Assembly (NCBI GenBank): GCA_041390825.1
Contig: JAWKPF010000006.1
Coordinates: 62,001 to 126,000, forward strand
DNA from: Thermomicrobiales bacterium
GTDB taxonomy: Bacteria > Chloroflexota > Chloroflexia > Thermomicrobiales > UBA6265
Length of the DNA: 64,000 bases
Reading direction: 5' to 3'
This document shows, piece after piece, positions 50,917 to 59,464 of the stretch. Positions within the stretch are counted from its first letter, which is position 1. Every line of letters starts with the position of its first letter. The translations under genes and the position numbers were made by a program. Below the pieces are notes generated by a model that saw nothing but the letters and a program-made list of their open reading frames with translations, searched no databases and was not told the DNA's origin.

Positions 50917-53352
50917 TCACGCGTCGGGTTCGGGTCCGATGACCTCGTCGGCAAACGCCAGCGCATCGGCCAACGTGGTCTCGAACGACTCCGCGCTCCC
51001 GATTGCCCATTCGTGGCGAAATGCATCCGTCCCCAGCGCGGATTCGGCAGAGGCAACCGCGTCGTCGAAGAGATGACTGGTCGTGGCCGGAGCATCGGCC
51101 CAATTGTTTCTTCGCGCCATGGCCGCACTCAGCAAACGGGTCGCCCGTCCGGCTTCTCCGAGTTGCAATGCCAGGCGAGCCAATCCGTTCACAGCGAACA
51201 GCACGGTGCGTTCGTCGTTCGTCTGGCGGCTGAGCTGGATCGATTCCCGATACATCTGCGCGGCGAGGAGATGATCCGCCTCGGCCAGCGACAGGTCGCC
51301 GCGAATACCGGTCGTCATGCCGAGCGCCCAGTCGTCGCCCGTGGTGCGCATGAGCGCAATACCCTGATCGATGCTTGCGGCCGCGTTGGCTGAATCCCCG
51401 AGCTGTTGGTAGGCGCTGCCGATCTCGACCAACATGAGCGCCAGGTAGTTCATGGCGCCCACTGCCTGGAAACAGGGGACGGCCTCCTGGCAGAGCACCA
51501 GCTTTCGCTGGTAGTCGTTCTCCAATTGAGCAAGCAGTGCGCTCCCAAGAAGCGCGCGCCCCCGCAGGAACAGATCGCCGCACGATTCGGCCACGATGAA
51601 CGCCTCGGCAATCGCGCGCTGGGAGGCTGGAATATCTCCCAGCAGACGCGTAGCGGACGATTCGAGACAGCGCGCCCAACCATCCACCACGGGATCGAGC
51701 TCGGGGTCGAGCGCGCGGCCCGCCTTCAACCAGTACATGAACTCCCGGTAGAGCGAATGCGAGAACCAATATTCGTCGAGCGCGGTGGCGATGCGAATGA
51801 GGCGTGCTCCGTCGCCGACCGACCGATACCAGGACATTGCCGCGCGCAGATTCCCAAGCTCGTGATCGATCTCCGGGAACCATGCGAACTGGTTCAGGCC
51901 AAACCGGAGATCTCCTTCCGCCTCGACGGCCAAATCGTGGAACCACTGGGCATGGGCTCGCCGGGTTTCGTCTTCTTCCTGGGCAGCGTTCAGTCGATCC
52001 AGGGCAAACTCGCGAATGACCTCCAACATGCTGAAGCGAGGCCGACCCAATGGGCCCGGCGCCTCATTGACAAGACTCTTTTCGACCAACGAGTAGAGAC
52101 CGGCCCACGGATCGTCCCCAATGTCGTACGACTCCGGAGCGACGGTGGCCGCTGCCGGCAAGGAGAATCCACCGGAGAAAACGGCCAGCCGGCGAAAGAG
52201 CGTCTGCTCGTCGTCAGACAGGAGGCCGTAACTCCACGCGATGGTATCGCGCATGGTTTGATGACGCGAGGGAGCGTCGCGCGCTCCTTCGGTGAGTGTG
52301 GAAAGCTTGCGGTCGAGCCGGGTGAGCAATGCGTCCGGATCGAGAAGCCGAATTCTGGAAGCCGCAAGCTCGAGAGCGAGCGGCAGACCGTCCAAGCGCC
52401 GGCAGATCTCCGAGACAGCCTGCGCGTTGTCAGCCGTTAGCTCGAAGCCGAAACCCGCTTCCTGGGCTCTGCTCACGAAGAGTTGCACCGCGGGTGTGCG
52501 GGCGATGTCCTCCAGCTCCACGTCAGCCCATTCACTCGCATCGGGCGGAAGCTCGAGCGGAATGACTGGTACGACGTGCTCACCCCGCAGGTGAAGCCGC
52601 TCGCGGCTCGTGACCACGAACTCGAGATTGGGGCAGGCGCCCATGAGATCGGATACAACAGTGGCGCCGTCGAGAATGTGCTCGAAGTTGTCGACAACCA
52701 GCAAGATCGAGCGTTGCTCCAGCGCGAGCGAGAGGGTTTCGACCATGGGCCGCATCGCAACGGAGGTGATGCCAAGCGCTTCCGCGATGGCGTGCGCCAC
52801 CAGCGTCGGCTCTCTGATCCGCGCGAGATCGACAAAGACCACCCCATCGGCAAAGTCCGTGGCAGCCTGTTCCGCAACCGCGATCGCCAGGCGCGTCTTG
52901 CCGACTCCTCCCGGGCCAACGAGCGTGATCAGCCGCACATCCTGACCGTCGAGCAACGCGCCAATCCGGACAACCGCATCGTCGCGCCCAATCAGCTGCG
53001 TTGGCGGAATCGGCAGGGAACGCCTTCGTGGGCGATGTATCTGGCCCTGATCCCATTGCCCGTGCCCGTTCCCGTTGCCGTTCCCGTTTCCGTTGCCCGC
53101 TTCCGGGTATCGCCAAATGTCGGGCCGGGCCGCCTGCATGAGCTCATCGTGTTGTTCGTCCGAGAGGGAGAGCGCGTCTGTGAGCGCACGCATGGTGTCG
53201 GGTCTGGGAGCAGTGCGCAGCCCGCGCTCCAGATCGCTGATCGCGCGCGTGCTCAGCCCCGCACGCTCGGCCAGCGCCTCCTGACTGAGGCCGGCCGCAA
53301 GCCGAAAACGCCGGAGAAGATAGGCGAGCGGGAGTGGCCTCAACGTGGACAT
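50917..53352 (-). CDS. XRE/NB-ARC/TPR transcriptional regulator (second of two)
   Basis: An 811-residue paralogue of the regulator at 43061. XRE domain LLRRFRLAAGLSQEALAERA and ISDLERGLRTAPRPDTM; a His/Gly/Asn linker (GNGNGNGNGHG); P-loop LVGPGGVGKTRLAIAV; Walker B ILLVVDNFEHI; LDGLPLALELAASRIRLLDP; then TPR-like helices to the end. ATG 53352 is chosen because the XRE fold starts there; the frame extends 45 codons upstream without resemblance. It is convergent with the sugar dehydrogenase gene, which is a plausible target. The reading frame of 2.4 kb is intact. Confidence 0.85.
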   Translation of the reverse strand: MSTLRPLPLAYLLRRFRLAAGLSQEALAERAGLSTRAISDLERGLRTAPRPDTMRALTDALSLSDEQHDELMQAARPDIWRYPEAGNGNGNGNGNGHGQWDQGQIHRPRRRSLPIPPTQLIGRDDAVVRIGALLDGQDVRLITLVGPGGVGKTRLAIAVAEQAATDFADGVVFVDLARIREPTLVAHAIAEALGITSVAMRPMVETLSLALEQRSILLVVDNFEHILDGATVVSDLMGACPNLEFVVTSRERLHLRGEHVVPVIPLELPPDASEWADVELEDIARTPAVQLFVSRAQEAGFGFELTADNAQAVSEICRRLDGLPLALELAASRIRLLDPDALLTRLDRKLSTLTEGARDAPSRHQTMRDTIAWSYGLLSDDEQTLFRRLAVFSGGFSLPAAATVAPESYDIGDDPWAGLYSLVEKSLVNEAPGPLGRPRFSMLEVIREFALDRLNAAQEEDETRRAHAQWFHDLAVEAEGDLRFGLNQFAWFPEIDHELGNLRAAMSWYRSVGDGARLIRIATALDEYWFSHSLYREFMYWLKAGRALDPELDPVVDGWARCLESSATRLLGDIPASQRAIAEAFIVAESCGDLFLRGRALLGSALLAQLENDYQRKLVLCQEAVPCFQAVGAMNYLALMLVEIGSAYQQLGDSANAAASIDQGIALMRTTGDDWALGMTTGIRGDLSLAEADHLLAAQMYRESIQLSRQTNDERTVLFAVNGLARLALQLGEAGRATRLLSAAMARRNNWADAPATTSHLFDDAVASAESALGTDAFRHEWAIGSAESFETTLADALAFADEVIGPEPDA

Positions 53353-53606
53353 GGCCAGTCTCCAATTGCGACCCTTGGCGGTGCATTGACGTAATGCGAT
53401 TGTAACACTCGCACCTGAACATGAATATGAACATGGTTGGGCAACGGTGGCAGTTGCGTGGCCGATCTTCCTTGTGTCAGCGAACAACGCGGCGCACGAT
53501 GGTCATGATCAGATGCGCGTCCGGGAATTCGGCTTTGATACCTCCGGGCCGAGCGCGGGTCTCACGAGAGGACCAACTGGGCGACTTTGATCGAAGGAGA
53601 ACTTCG

Positions 53607-53879
53607 ATGAGCACGTCCGAATACTTGACTGAGCACCAACTCATGCGATGCGTGGTCGAAGGCGGCCCAAACTCCGGTCTGCACCTGGCGATGCTGGAGC
53701 GACAGCAACAGGCATTGGCCACGGCAGAAAAGAACGCAATGATCAAGGACCACGCGGTCGCTCCGACGGACAACGGCGCGAAACGAACGACACCACACCT
53801 GCTCCAGCTACGGCTGTCCCACTGGCTCGGTGTCAAGCTCATCTCTGCCGGCCACCGTCTGGCCGATTCAACCGTATAA
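53607..53879 (+). CDS. Small hypothetical protein
   Basis: A 90-residue protein (starts MSTSEYLTEHQLMRCVVEGG, then LHLAMLERQQQALATAEKNA and LRLSHWLGVKLISAGHRLAD). I do not recognise it. It is helical, with no signal peptide. GAAGGAGAAC lies 5-14 bases before the ATG, supporting translation. The C-terminal LSHWLGVKLISAGHRLA is amphipathic and could bind a membrane; similar endings occur in tiny actinobacterial and chloroflexal proteins but I cannot name a family. Confidence 0.5.
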   Translation: MSTSEYLTEHQLMRCVVEGGPNSGLHLAMLERQQQALATAEKNAMIKDHAVAPTDNGAKRTTPHLLQLRLSHWLGVKLISAGHRLADSTV

Positions 53880-53997
53880 CGCGGCGGGATGCGTTCAGCC
53901 CAGGACGATCATCCCAACCCGGGTCATTCAGAGCGGGTTGCCCTGTATCTCAGACCGTGTAGCCGCAGTCTTCCAGAGTTGCAATCGAGCAATGTTC

Positions 53998-54031
53998 GGG
54001 CAGCCACGGAGGACTGCGACTACGCGAGCGA
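53998..54031. repeat. Dispersed palindrome with GGCAGCC/GGACTGC core
   Basis: GGGCAGCCACGGAGGACTGC followed by GACTACGCG. It matches the hairpin core of the 17.3-kb repeats and the elements at 34.2 and 35.6 kb. It lies just beyond the truncation point of the decarboxylase fragment at 54036-54135. Confidence 0.6.
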
Positions 54032-54035
54032 ACCA

Positions 54036-54135
54036 CATTGAGCGAGGCGGATACCGGCGTGGCCAAGGTAGATCGTGCCGGAGACGAAGGCGCGCCCATT
54101 GGCCTGGACAGCCTGGATGGCGCCGCGATCGAATC
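54036..54135 (-). pseudogene. Decayed fragment of a decarboxylase 3' end
   Basis: The minus strand encodes FDRGAIQAVQANGRAFVSGT followed by IYLGHAGIRLA, homologous to FNRDAVKAIQADGRAFVSGT and VYRGHAGIRCA near the end of the decarboxylase gene at 54841-56268. Roughly three quarters of the bases match over 100 bp. It stops 27 codons short of the gene end, against a palindromic repeat. It is on the far side of the third VapBC cassette from the full-length gene. Confidence 0.8.
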
Positions 54136-54159
54136 GATAGGAACCCCGCCCGGTCCGAT

Positions 54160-54176
54160 GTATGGTATATGGTATG
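54160..54176. promoter_or_regulatory. Candidate VapB3 operator
   Basis: GTATGGTATATGGTATG contains two direct TATGGTAT units, 38 bases before vapB3; another CATGCATACG follows at 54189-54198. The GTATGG core equals half of the vapB2 palindrome. Confidence 0.45.
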
Positions 54177-54213
54177 TGTCAGTCCGCCATGCATACGTCG
54201 GGAAGGCGAACCG

Positions 54214-54444
54214 ATGCGCAAGACAACTATCTATTTCCCCGATACGCTCAAGCTCGAAATCGAAGCAGTTGCCAGGATGGAGCGCCGGCCTGAGGCCGAG
54301 ATCATCCGGGAAGCAGTCAGCGCGTATTTGGAAGAACGTCGCAAGCGGCGCTGGCCGCGCTCGATTGGCTTTGCGTCCGACAAAGAGCTCGACCCCTTGG
54401 ACATCGACGCGTACCTTGCAGACAACTGGAAGCCCGATTGGTAA
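54214..54444 (+). CDS. vapB: Ribbon-helix-helix antitoxin VapB (third cassette)
   Basis: A 76-residue antitoxin (MRKTTIYFPDTLKLEIEAVA, then RRPEAEIIREAVSAYLEERR, ending DAYLADNWKPDW). The RHH fold and the Trp tail match the first two copies. ATG 54214 follows GGGAAGGCG. It overlaps the toxin's TTG by seven bases. Its frame is opposite to the decarboxylase gene, so transcription of the cassette runs toward the 3' end of that gene. Confidence 0.85.
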   Translation: MRKTTIYFPDTLKLEIEAVARMERRPEAEIIREAVSAYLEERRKRRWPRSIGFASDKELDPLDIDAYLADNWKPDW

Positions 54445-54836
54445 CGCTCGATACGTCGGCGTTGTTCATCGCCATGAATCGGGACGCCCCGCAACATGCG
54501 GCATTTCGGGAGTTCTTCGCATCCTGCAGGGGACCCCTCATCATTCCGGTCGGGATCATGTCCGAAATCACCTACCTCGTCGAAACGCGGCTTGGGCTGC
54601 AAACCGTCGACGTCTTCCTGGAAGACATCGAACTGGGCAGCTACCTGCTCGACTGTGGCGACCAGGACCTGCCGCGCATTCGGGAACTCGTGCGCCGCTA
54701 CCGTGACATGCCGCTTGGGTACGCCGACGCATCTGTGATCGCCTGTGCCGAACGCAACGGTGGACAAGTCGCCACGATCGATCTTCGCCACTTCTCCGCG
54801 GTTGCGCGAGAAGGCACGATCCAGATCGTTCCCTGA
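54438..54836 (+). CDS. vapC: PIN-domain ribonuclease toxin VapC (third cassette)
   Basis: A 132-residue PIN toxin with TTG start (MVTLDTSALFIAMNRDAPQH). Acidic residues at Asp5, in IMSEITYLVE, LGYADASVIACAE and TIDLRHFSAV; complete. It ends four bases before the stop codon of the convergent decarboxylase gene, so the insertion point is exactly at that gene's 3' end. Sequence is nearest to the second cassette. Confidence 0.88.
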   Translation: MVTLDTSALFIAMNRDAPQHAAFREFFASCRGPLIIPVGIMSEITYLVETRLGLQTVDVFLEDIELGSYLLDCGDQDLPRIRELVRRYRDMPLGYADASVIACAERNGGQVATIDLRHFSAVAREGTIQIVP

Positions 54837-54840
54837 CTGG

Positions 54841-56268
54841 TCAGCTTCTCCGCAATGCCGCGCCGATGTCGCGCACCGTCGACTCGAGGATGGCCACGTC
54901 GTCCGCGGTCGTCGTCCAGTTGTCGAATGCGCAGCGGATTCCGGCATGGCCGCGGTAGACCGTACCGGAAACGAAGGCGCGGCCATCGGCCTGGATGGCC
55001 TTGACCGCGTCGCGGTTGAACTGGTCGGTGGCGGCTTCGTCCAGCCCCTCCGGCGTGTAACGCCAGCAGACGATATTGAGCGGCGCGGGCGCGATCAGCT
55101 CGAGACCGGGTTCCGCATCGACCCACTCAGCGAACGACCAGGCATTGTCGAGACAGCGGTCGACCATTTCCTGGTAGCCGCGCAAGCCCATCTGCTTGAT
55201 CGACATCCAGATCGCGACACCCCGCGCGCGACGTGACATTTCCGGGATGTAGACGTCGAAATCGAGACCCACGGGCGCGCCGGCAAGATAGGCCGCGGGA
55301 TTGCTGAACGATCCGAAGAGCGTCCTTGTCCCGCACGAAGGCAAAGCCGGAGTCGTACGGCACGTTGAGCCACTTGTGGGCATCGGAACCGATCGAATCG
55401 GCTCGTTCGATACCATCGACCAGATGCCGGGTACGCTGCGACAGCCGGGCGAAGAGCCCGAACGCCCCATCGACATGCACCCACGCTCCGCCCGAATGCG
55501 CCCGGGCGATATCGATCATGCCGTTCAGGTCGTCGAAATGCCCGGAGTTCACTTCGGCGGCATTGGCAACCACCAGCACCGGGCCATCGATCGCATCCAT
55601 CTCCTGCTGAAAGGCAGCGAGGTCGATCGCGCCGCCCGGGGCAGCTACCTTCCTGATGGCCTTCTTGCCCAATCCGAGATGCCCAAGCGCTTTGATGGCG
55701 CTGGTATGGATTTCGGTGCTGCTGACCACCGGGATGACCGGGTTCCCCGCCAGCCCATCGAGCGCGGGATCGAATCCGAGTTGCTGCCCGACCCATTGCC
55801 GTCCCGCCGAAAGCCCGACCATGTTGGACATGGTGGCCCCGCTGGTGGTGGTTCCCACCCAATCGGCCGGAATCTCGAACATCTCTTTCAGCCAGCGCAC
55901 CACGGCATGCTCGGTCTGTACCGAGGCCGGATTCGCGGTCCAGAGCGATCCCTGCTGGTCGAGCGCGGAGATGAGCCAATCGCCCGCGATCGCGCCGGGA
56001 GTGACTCCGCCGAAGACCCAGCCAAAGAACCGTGGCCCGGCGGTTGCGACGATGCCCGGTTCGGCGCGGGCGAGCCATTCGTCGATCGCGACAGCGGCGC
56101 GCACGCCCTCGATCGGAAGCGCGTCATCGAAGGCAGCTTCCATCGCCTCGGGCGAGACCCACGCCCGACCGGCCGATCGGCAAACGTGAGGATGAGTTCC
56201 CTGGCGGCAGCATGGGCCGCATCCATGGCAAGCGCAACATCTTCGAATGGGTTTGGTCGGTTGGACAT
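54841..56268 (-). pseudogene. Pyridoxal-dependent decarboxylase (group II), two frameshifts
   Basis: The full gene would give about 475 residues of the aromatic-L-amino-acid/glutamate decarboxylase fold. It starts at ATG 56268 (MSNRPNPFEDVALAMDAAHA), slips near 56160-56175 into RAWVSPEAMEAAFDDALP, continues with GTTTSGATMSNMVGLSAGRQ, WVHVDGAFGLFARLS and the PLP lysine in GSDAHKWLNVPYDSG, then slips near 55312-55325 into LFGSFSNPAAYLAG, RGVAIWMSIKQMGLRGYQEM and ends IGAALRRS. All catalytic parts are there, so a single consensus error at each site would restore it; otherwise it is a recent pseudogene. The third VapBC cassette abuts its end. Confidence 0.75.
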
Positions 56269-56287
56269 GGTGACCTCGGGTTAGGAC

Positions 56288-56329
56288 GGAAATAGGAAAT
56301 GGGAAATAGGAGATAGGAAACTGGAAACG
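56288..56329. repeat. Heptanucleotide repeat GGAAATR, six copies
   Basis: Six consecutive 7-bp units, GGAAATA, GGAAATG, GGAAATA, GGAGATA, GGAAACT and GGAAACG. An inverted set of four units lies 50 bp away at 56379-56406. It sits just upstream of the decarboxylase start. Confidence 0.8.
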
Positions 56330-56378
56330 GCTAAAGCTTGGCGACTGATCGACACGCGGACGCAATGTACGAAATCAC

Positions 56379-56406
56379 TATTTCCCATTTCCTATTTCCC
56401 ATTTCC
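56379..56406. repeat. Heptanucleotide repeat TATTTCC/CATTTCC, four copies, overlapping a gene end
   Basis: Four 7-bp units, the reverse complement of the array at 56288-56329. On the minus strand they read GGAAATG and GGAAATA, and they supply the last codons (GNGK) and the TAG stop of the cyclase gene. Confidence 0.8.
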
Positions 56407-57222
56407 GACAACCATCGCAATCGGGCTGACCATCGAGCCGGTGGCGCCCATGAACTTGAGCGGGGTGCATACAAAGGTAGAGATCCAGGCGTTGGCGTCG
56501 GAAAGGGCCTTCAGGTAGAGGTTCTCGATGATGTAGATGCCATGCCCAACCAGGAACGTCGCGTGGCCGGGGAGCTCCATATCGAGCTCGGGATCCCACA
56601 GGCCGATTGCATCCCAGGCCATGGTATCGGCGCCGGTCGCTTTGATGCCCAGGCTCGCCAGCCATTTGGAGGCGCTGCCGTCCATCCCGGGACCGGGGAG
56701 ATACTGGCCGGGATCGTTCCAAACCAGGTCGTTGCCGGTGCGGATGAGGACCACATCGCCGGCGTGCACCTCCACTCCTTGCGCCGCGGCAACTGCCTGA
56801 AGCTCGACCGCGCCAACGACATCACCGGTGACCAGCGATTCGACCCCACGGTGCTTCGCGACATCGAGCAAGACGCCACGCGCCACGATCGGGCCGATCT
56901 GCTCGACCCCGTGATTGGCATAGCCACCGAACTTGATCGACTCTTCCGCCGGCGTCCCGCCGTAGAACTGCAGATCGACCGCCTGGTGGCAAAGGGCATC
57001 GATGTGGGTGCCGGAATGCTCCATTGCCACGATCACACCCGATGATCCGGTGCGGGATCCTGGGGCACCGTTGCGAATGGCATCGGTATGCCGCCGGTGG
57101 AGCGAATAGAAGTATCCCGGCTGATGCGAATCGTGCACGGGCATCCCCCGGAAACGGGGTTGCTCCAGATCGTAGATTTGCACTGCGCGTCCGTCGACAG
57201 TGCCGGAAATCGGTTGCTCCAT
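56392..57222 (-). CDS. Cyclase family protein (kynurenine formamidase-like)
   Basis: A 276-residue metal hydrolase of the cyclase family (PF04199). The metal motif HSGTHIDALCHQ (H-x-G-T-H-x-D) is present, with AGDVVLIRTGNDL and a later active-site GWDAIGLWDP-like segment (MAWDAIGLWDPELD). Members hydrolyse N-formylkynurenine or isatin, or act on other amides. The C-terminus LKFMGATGSMVSPIAMVV is typical; the final GNGK is encoded by the heptamer repeat. ATG 57222 is used because the first residues (MEQPISGTVDGRAVQIYDLE) match the family. It is divergent from the sensor kinase gene. Confidence 0.88.
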   Translation of the reverse strand: MEQPISGTVDGRAVQIYDLEQPRFRGMPVHDSHQPGYFYSLHRRHTDAIRNGAPGSRTGSSGVIVAMEHSGTHIDALCHQAVDLQFYGGTPAEESIKFGGYANHGVEQIGPIVARGVLLDVAKHRGVESLVTGDVVGAVELQAVAAAQGVEVHAGDVVLIRTGNDLVWNDPGQYLPGPGMDGSASKWLASLGIKATGADTMAWDAIGLWDPELDMELPGHATFLVGHGIYIIENLYLKALSDANAWISTFVCTPLKFMGATGSMVSPIAMVVGNGK

Positions 57223-57532
57223 TGCGCGCGGTCTCCTGGTGGGCGAAGCCTGATGCGTGATGATACGATGCGTTTGCAGCGATGAATCGGGCCTTCTGGA
57301 AAGCTCGAGCAGAGACGATGTTCGGTCCGGCGCGAACGACGCCAGTGGTCGAGTTTGGGAGCACTTCACACGGTATTCGAATCCGAACCTCCGGTTCGAT
57401 TCGGATACCGCGCGCGGTTCATCCGTATATGGGAATCGGCGTTCCGGTGGATCACACTGTACAGATGCCTCCGGACGTGAGGCGTTTGTCGTGCTGCGTC
57501 GATGCCGCACGCCTTCGCATATCGGAATCGTC
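57223..57532. promoter_or_regulatory. Upstream region of the kinase operon with a long hairpin
   Basis: No gene. Bases 57371-57410 form an 18-bp stem with one bulge and one G-T pair around a TCC loop (CGGTAT pairs with ATACCG at the base; CGAACC with GGTTCG at the tip). It lies 123 bp before the kinase start. Because the gene on its left is divergent, it is not that gene's terminator; a 5' regulatory hairpin or operator is likely. Confidence 0.5.
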
Positions 57533-59464
57533 ATGACTCGTCGTTGGTCAATGCGAACCCGCTTCGTTGCAGCGGCGTCGCTTTGCCTCCTCCCCTTGTT
57601 GGGAGTCATTTTCTACATCCTCGATCAGAGTCTTTCCAATAGCCGCGATCAGCTTTACGAGACAGAAGTCGCTTTTGCCGAAGTTGTCTCACGCGGCATC
57701 AATCAGACATTGCAAGAAAACCAGGACGTGCTGACCAGCTTGTCGGCCAACCCCGCGATCTCGTCGATGGACCCAACCCAGGCGAGTGAGGTGTTGGCGC
57801 AGGCCAAGGAGCTCCGTCCAAGCCTGGCCGGGCTCTTCCTGCTCGATCCGAATCAACAGGTCATCGCCTACTCGGGAGGTATCGACCCGGCAGCCTTTCA
57901 AGCGGAGATCAAGACCGCGGCCGATATTGCGCTGACCGCGGGAGAATCGGCCATCACCGGCAAGCTCGTGGTGCCCGAGGGCGAGGTCGAAGTCATCGCC
58001 ATGGTCTCCCCCGTATTGTCGAAAGCCGCGGACGGCAGTGAGGACACCGGCACCCCGGTGGGCGCCATCGGCTCGTTCATTTCGATCGACCGTTTGCAAC
58101 GCGCGTTCCTGCCGGTTTCCGGCGAGTCCGAGAGCCAAACATCGGTCATGCTCCTTTCGGCCGGAGGCGTTATCGCCGACCAGGAAACCGATACCAGCGC
58201 CAGCCAGACGATCACCTCCGACCTCGAACAGGCGGTGACCGATTCGGTGGCTGGCAAACGCGTGCGCATCAACTACACCGATCCGAACGGTCTGGAGCGG
58301 ATGGGGGTGCTGCTTCCGGTGGAATACCCTGGCGCGCAATGGTCGGTGGCGGTCACCGGACCCGCCCCGGCCAACTACGGCCCGAACGAATCGCTCGTGC
58401 GCAACAGCCTGATCGCGCTGGCAACCGCGGTCGCGCTCACGTTGCTCCTCTCGGTGATCTTCGGCGAGCTCACGGCCCGCCCGCTCCGGCGCCTCACCAA
58501 GGAAGCGGCCGCAATCGCTTCAGGCGATCTCGACAGCCAGGTCGAGCCGGTCGGCCGAGGCGAGGTCTATTCCCTCAGTCTCTCCCTGCGCGATATGGCA
58601 AACCGGCTCACGAGCCAGGTCAAGGAAGTCGAGATCGCGCGGGCGCAAACCGATGAGCAAAACGACCTGATGCGCGAGCTGCTTCGCCGCACGGTGCGTC
58701 TGCAGGAAGACGAGCGCCGCCGCATTGCCGGCGACATTCACGATGCCGTCTCGCCGCTCATCACCGGCGCGCTCTATCGGGTGCGCGCCCTCGTCCTTTC
58801 GGAGGGCGGCAACGGGCATGGTCACGCGAACGGCAATGGCAACGGCGAATCGGCGCAAACCGAGGGGCTCGTCGCCACGTCAGAGCTGCTGGAACAGTCG
58901 ATGGACGAGCTGCACAACGTGATCTTCGCGCTCCGCCCACCCGACCTGGACGATGTCGGCCTGGAAGCCGCCGTAGAACGCTATGTCAACCAGATCAACC
59001 GCACCGGACTCCCCTCCGAACTCGAGGTCACGGGCGAGATTCGCCGGCTCTCGCCGGAAGTGCGGCTCAGCATCTATCGCATCATCCAGGAAGCGTTGCA
59101 CAACGCGCTGCGGCATGCGCAGGCGGACGAGTCGCTGGTCAAGATCGAGTATCGGGAAAACGAGCTGCGCGTTTCGGTGCGCGATAACGGCTCCGGGTTC
59201 GATATCGACGCGGCGGGGCGGTCGATGTCGCTTGGGCTGCTGAGCATGCGCGAGCGGGCCGCGGCCATCGGCGCGGATCTCGATATCGTCTCGCGCCCTG
59301 GCGCCGGCACCATCGTCGTCTTGCGTCGCGCGTGGGAGAATGATCTTGTCCGGCAGCCACCGGAGGCCGAGCTGGATGAGTGGGTGGACGATGTGACGCT
59401 CGACGGCGCGTCGACGAACGGCATCCCTGCAACTGAGCCGGTCGAAGAGGCGCAAACCGCGTGA
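57533..59464 (+). CDS. NarX/DegS-type sensor histidine kinase
   Basis: A 643-residue membrane kinase. One membrane segment near the start (RFVAAASLCLLPLLGVIFYI), an extracytoplasmic sensor of about 300 residues (dCache-like: SGGIDPAAFQAEIKTAADIA, GSFISIDRLQRAFLPV), a second segment (SLIALATAVALTLLLSVIFG), a HAMP domain (ARPLRRLTKEAAAIASGDL), a HisKA_3 dimerisation helix with His403 in RRRIAGDIHDAVSPL, a Gly/His/Asn linker and an ATPase domain (IIQEALHNALRHAQADESLV, DNGSGFDI, LGLLSMRERAAAIGADLDI). It phosphorylates the response regulator encoded by the overlapping next gene. ATG 57533. Confidence 0.9.
   Translation: MTRRWSMRTRFVAAASLCLLPLLGVIFYILDQSLSNSRDQLYETEVAFAEVVSRGINQTLQENQDVLTSLSANPAISSMDPTQASEVLAQAKELRPSLAGLFLLDPNQQVIAYSGGIDPAAFQAEIKTAADIALTAGESAITGKLVVPEGEVEVIAMVSPVLSKAADGSEDTGTPVGAIGSFISIDRLQRAFLPVSGESESQTSVMLLSAGGVIADQETDTSASQTITSDLEQAVTDSVAGKRVRINYTDPNGLERMGVLLPVEYPGAQWSVAVTGPAPANYGPNESLVRNSLIALATAVALTLLLSVIFGELTARPLRRLTKEAAAIASGDLDSQVEPVGRGEVYSLSLSLRDMANRLTSQVKEVEIARAQTDEQNDLMRELLRRTVRLQEDERRRIAGDIHDAVSPLITGALYRVRALVLSEGGNGHGHANGNGNGESAQTEGLVATSELLEQSMDELHNVIFALRPPDLDDVGLEAAVERYVNQINRTGLPSELEVTGEIRRLSPEVRLSIYRIIQEALHNALRHAQADESLVKIEYRENELRVSVRDNGSGFDIDAAGRSMSLGLLSMRERAAAIGADLDIVSRPGAGTIVVLRRAWENDLVRQPPEAELDEWVDDVTLDGASTNGIPATEPVEEAQTA

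Noticed and set aside
57371..57410. tRNA gene around the TTCGAATCC-like sequence
   Set aside because: No cloverleaf can be drawn; the sequence is one long hairpin.
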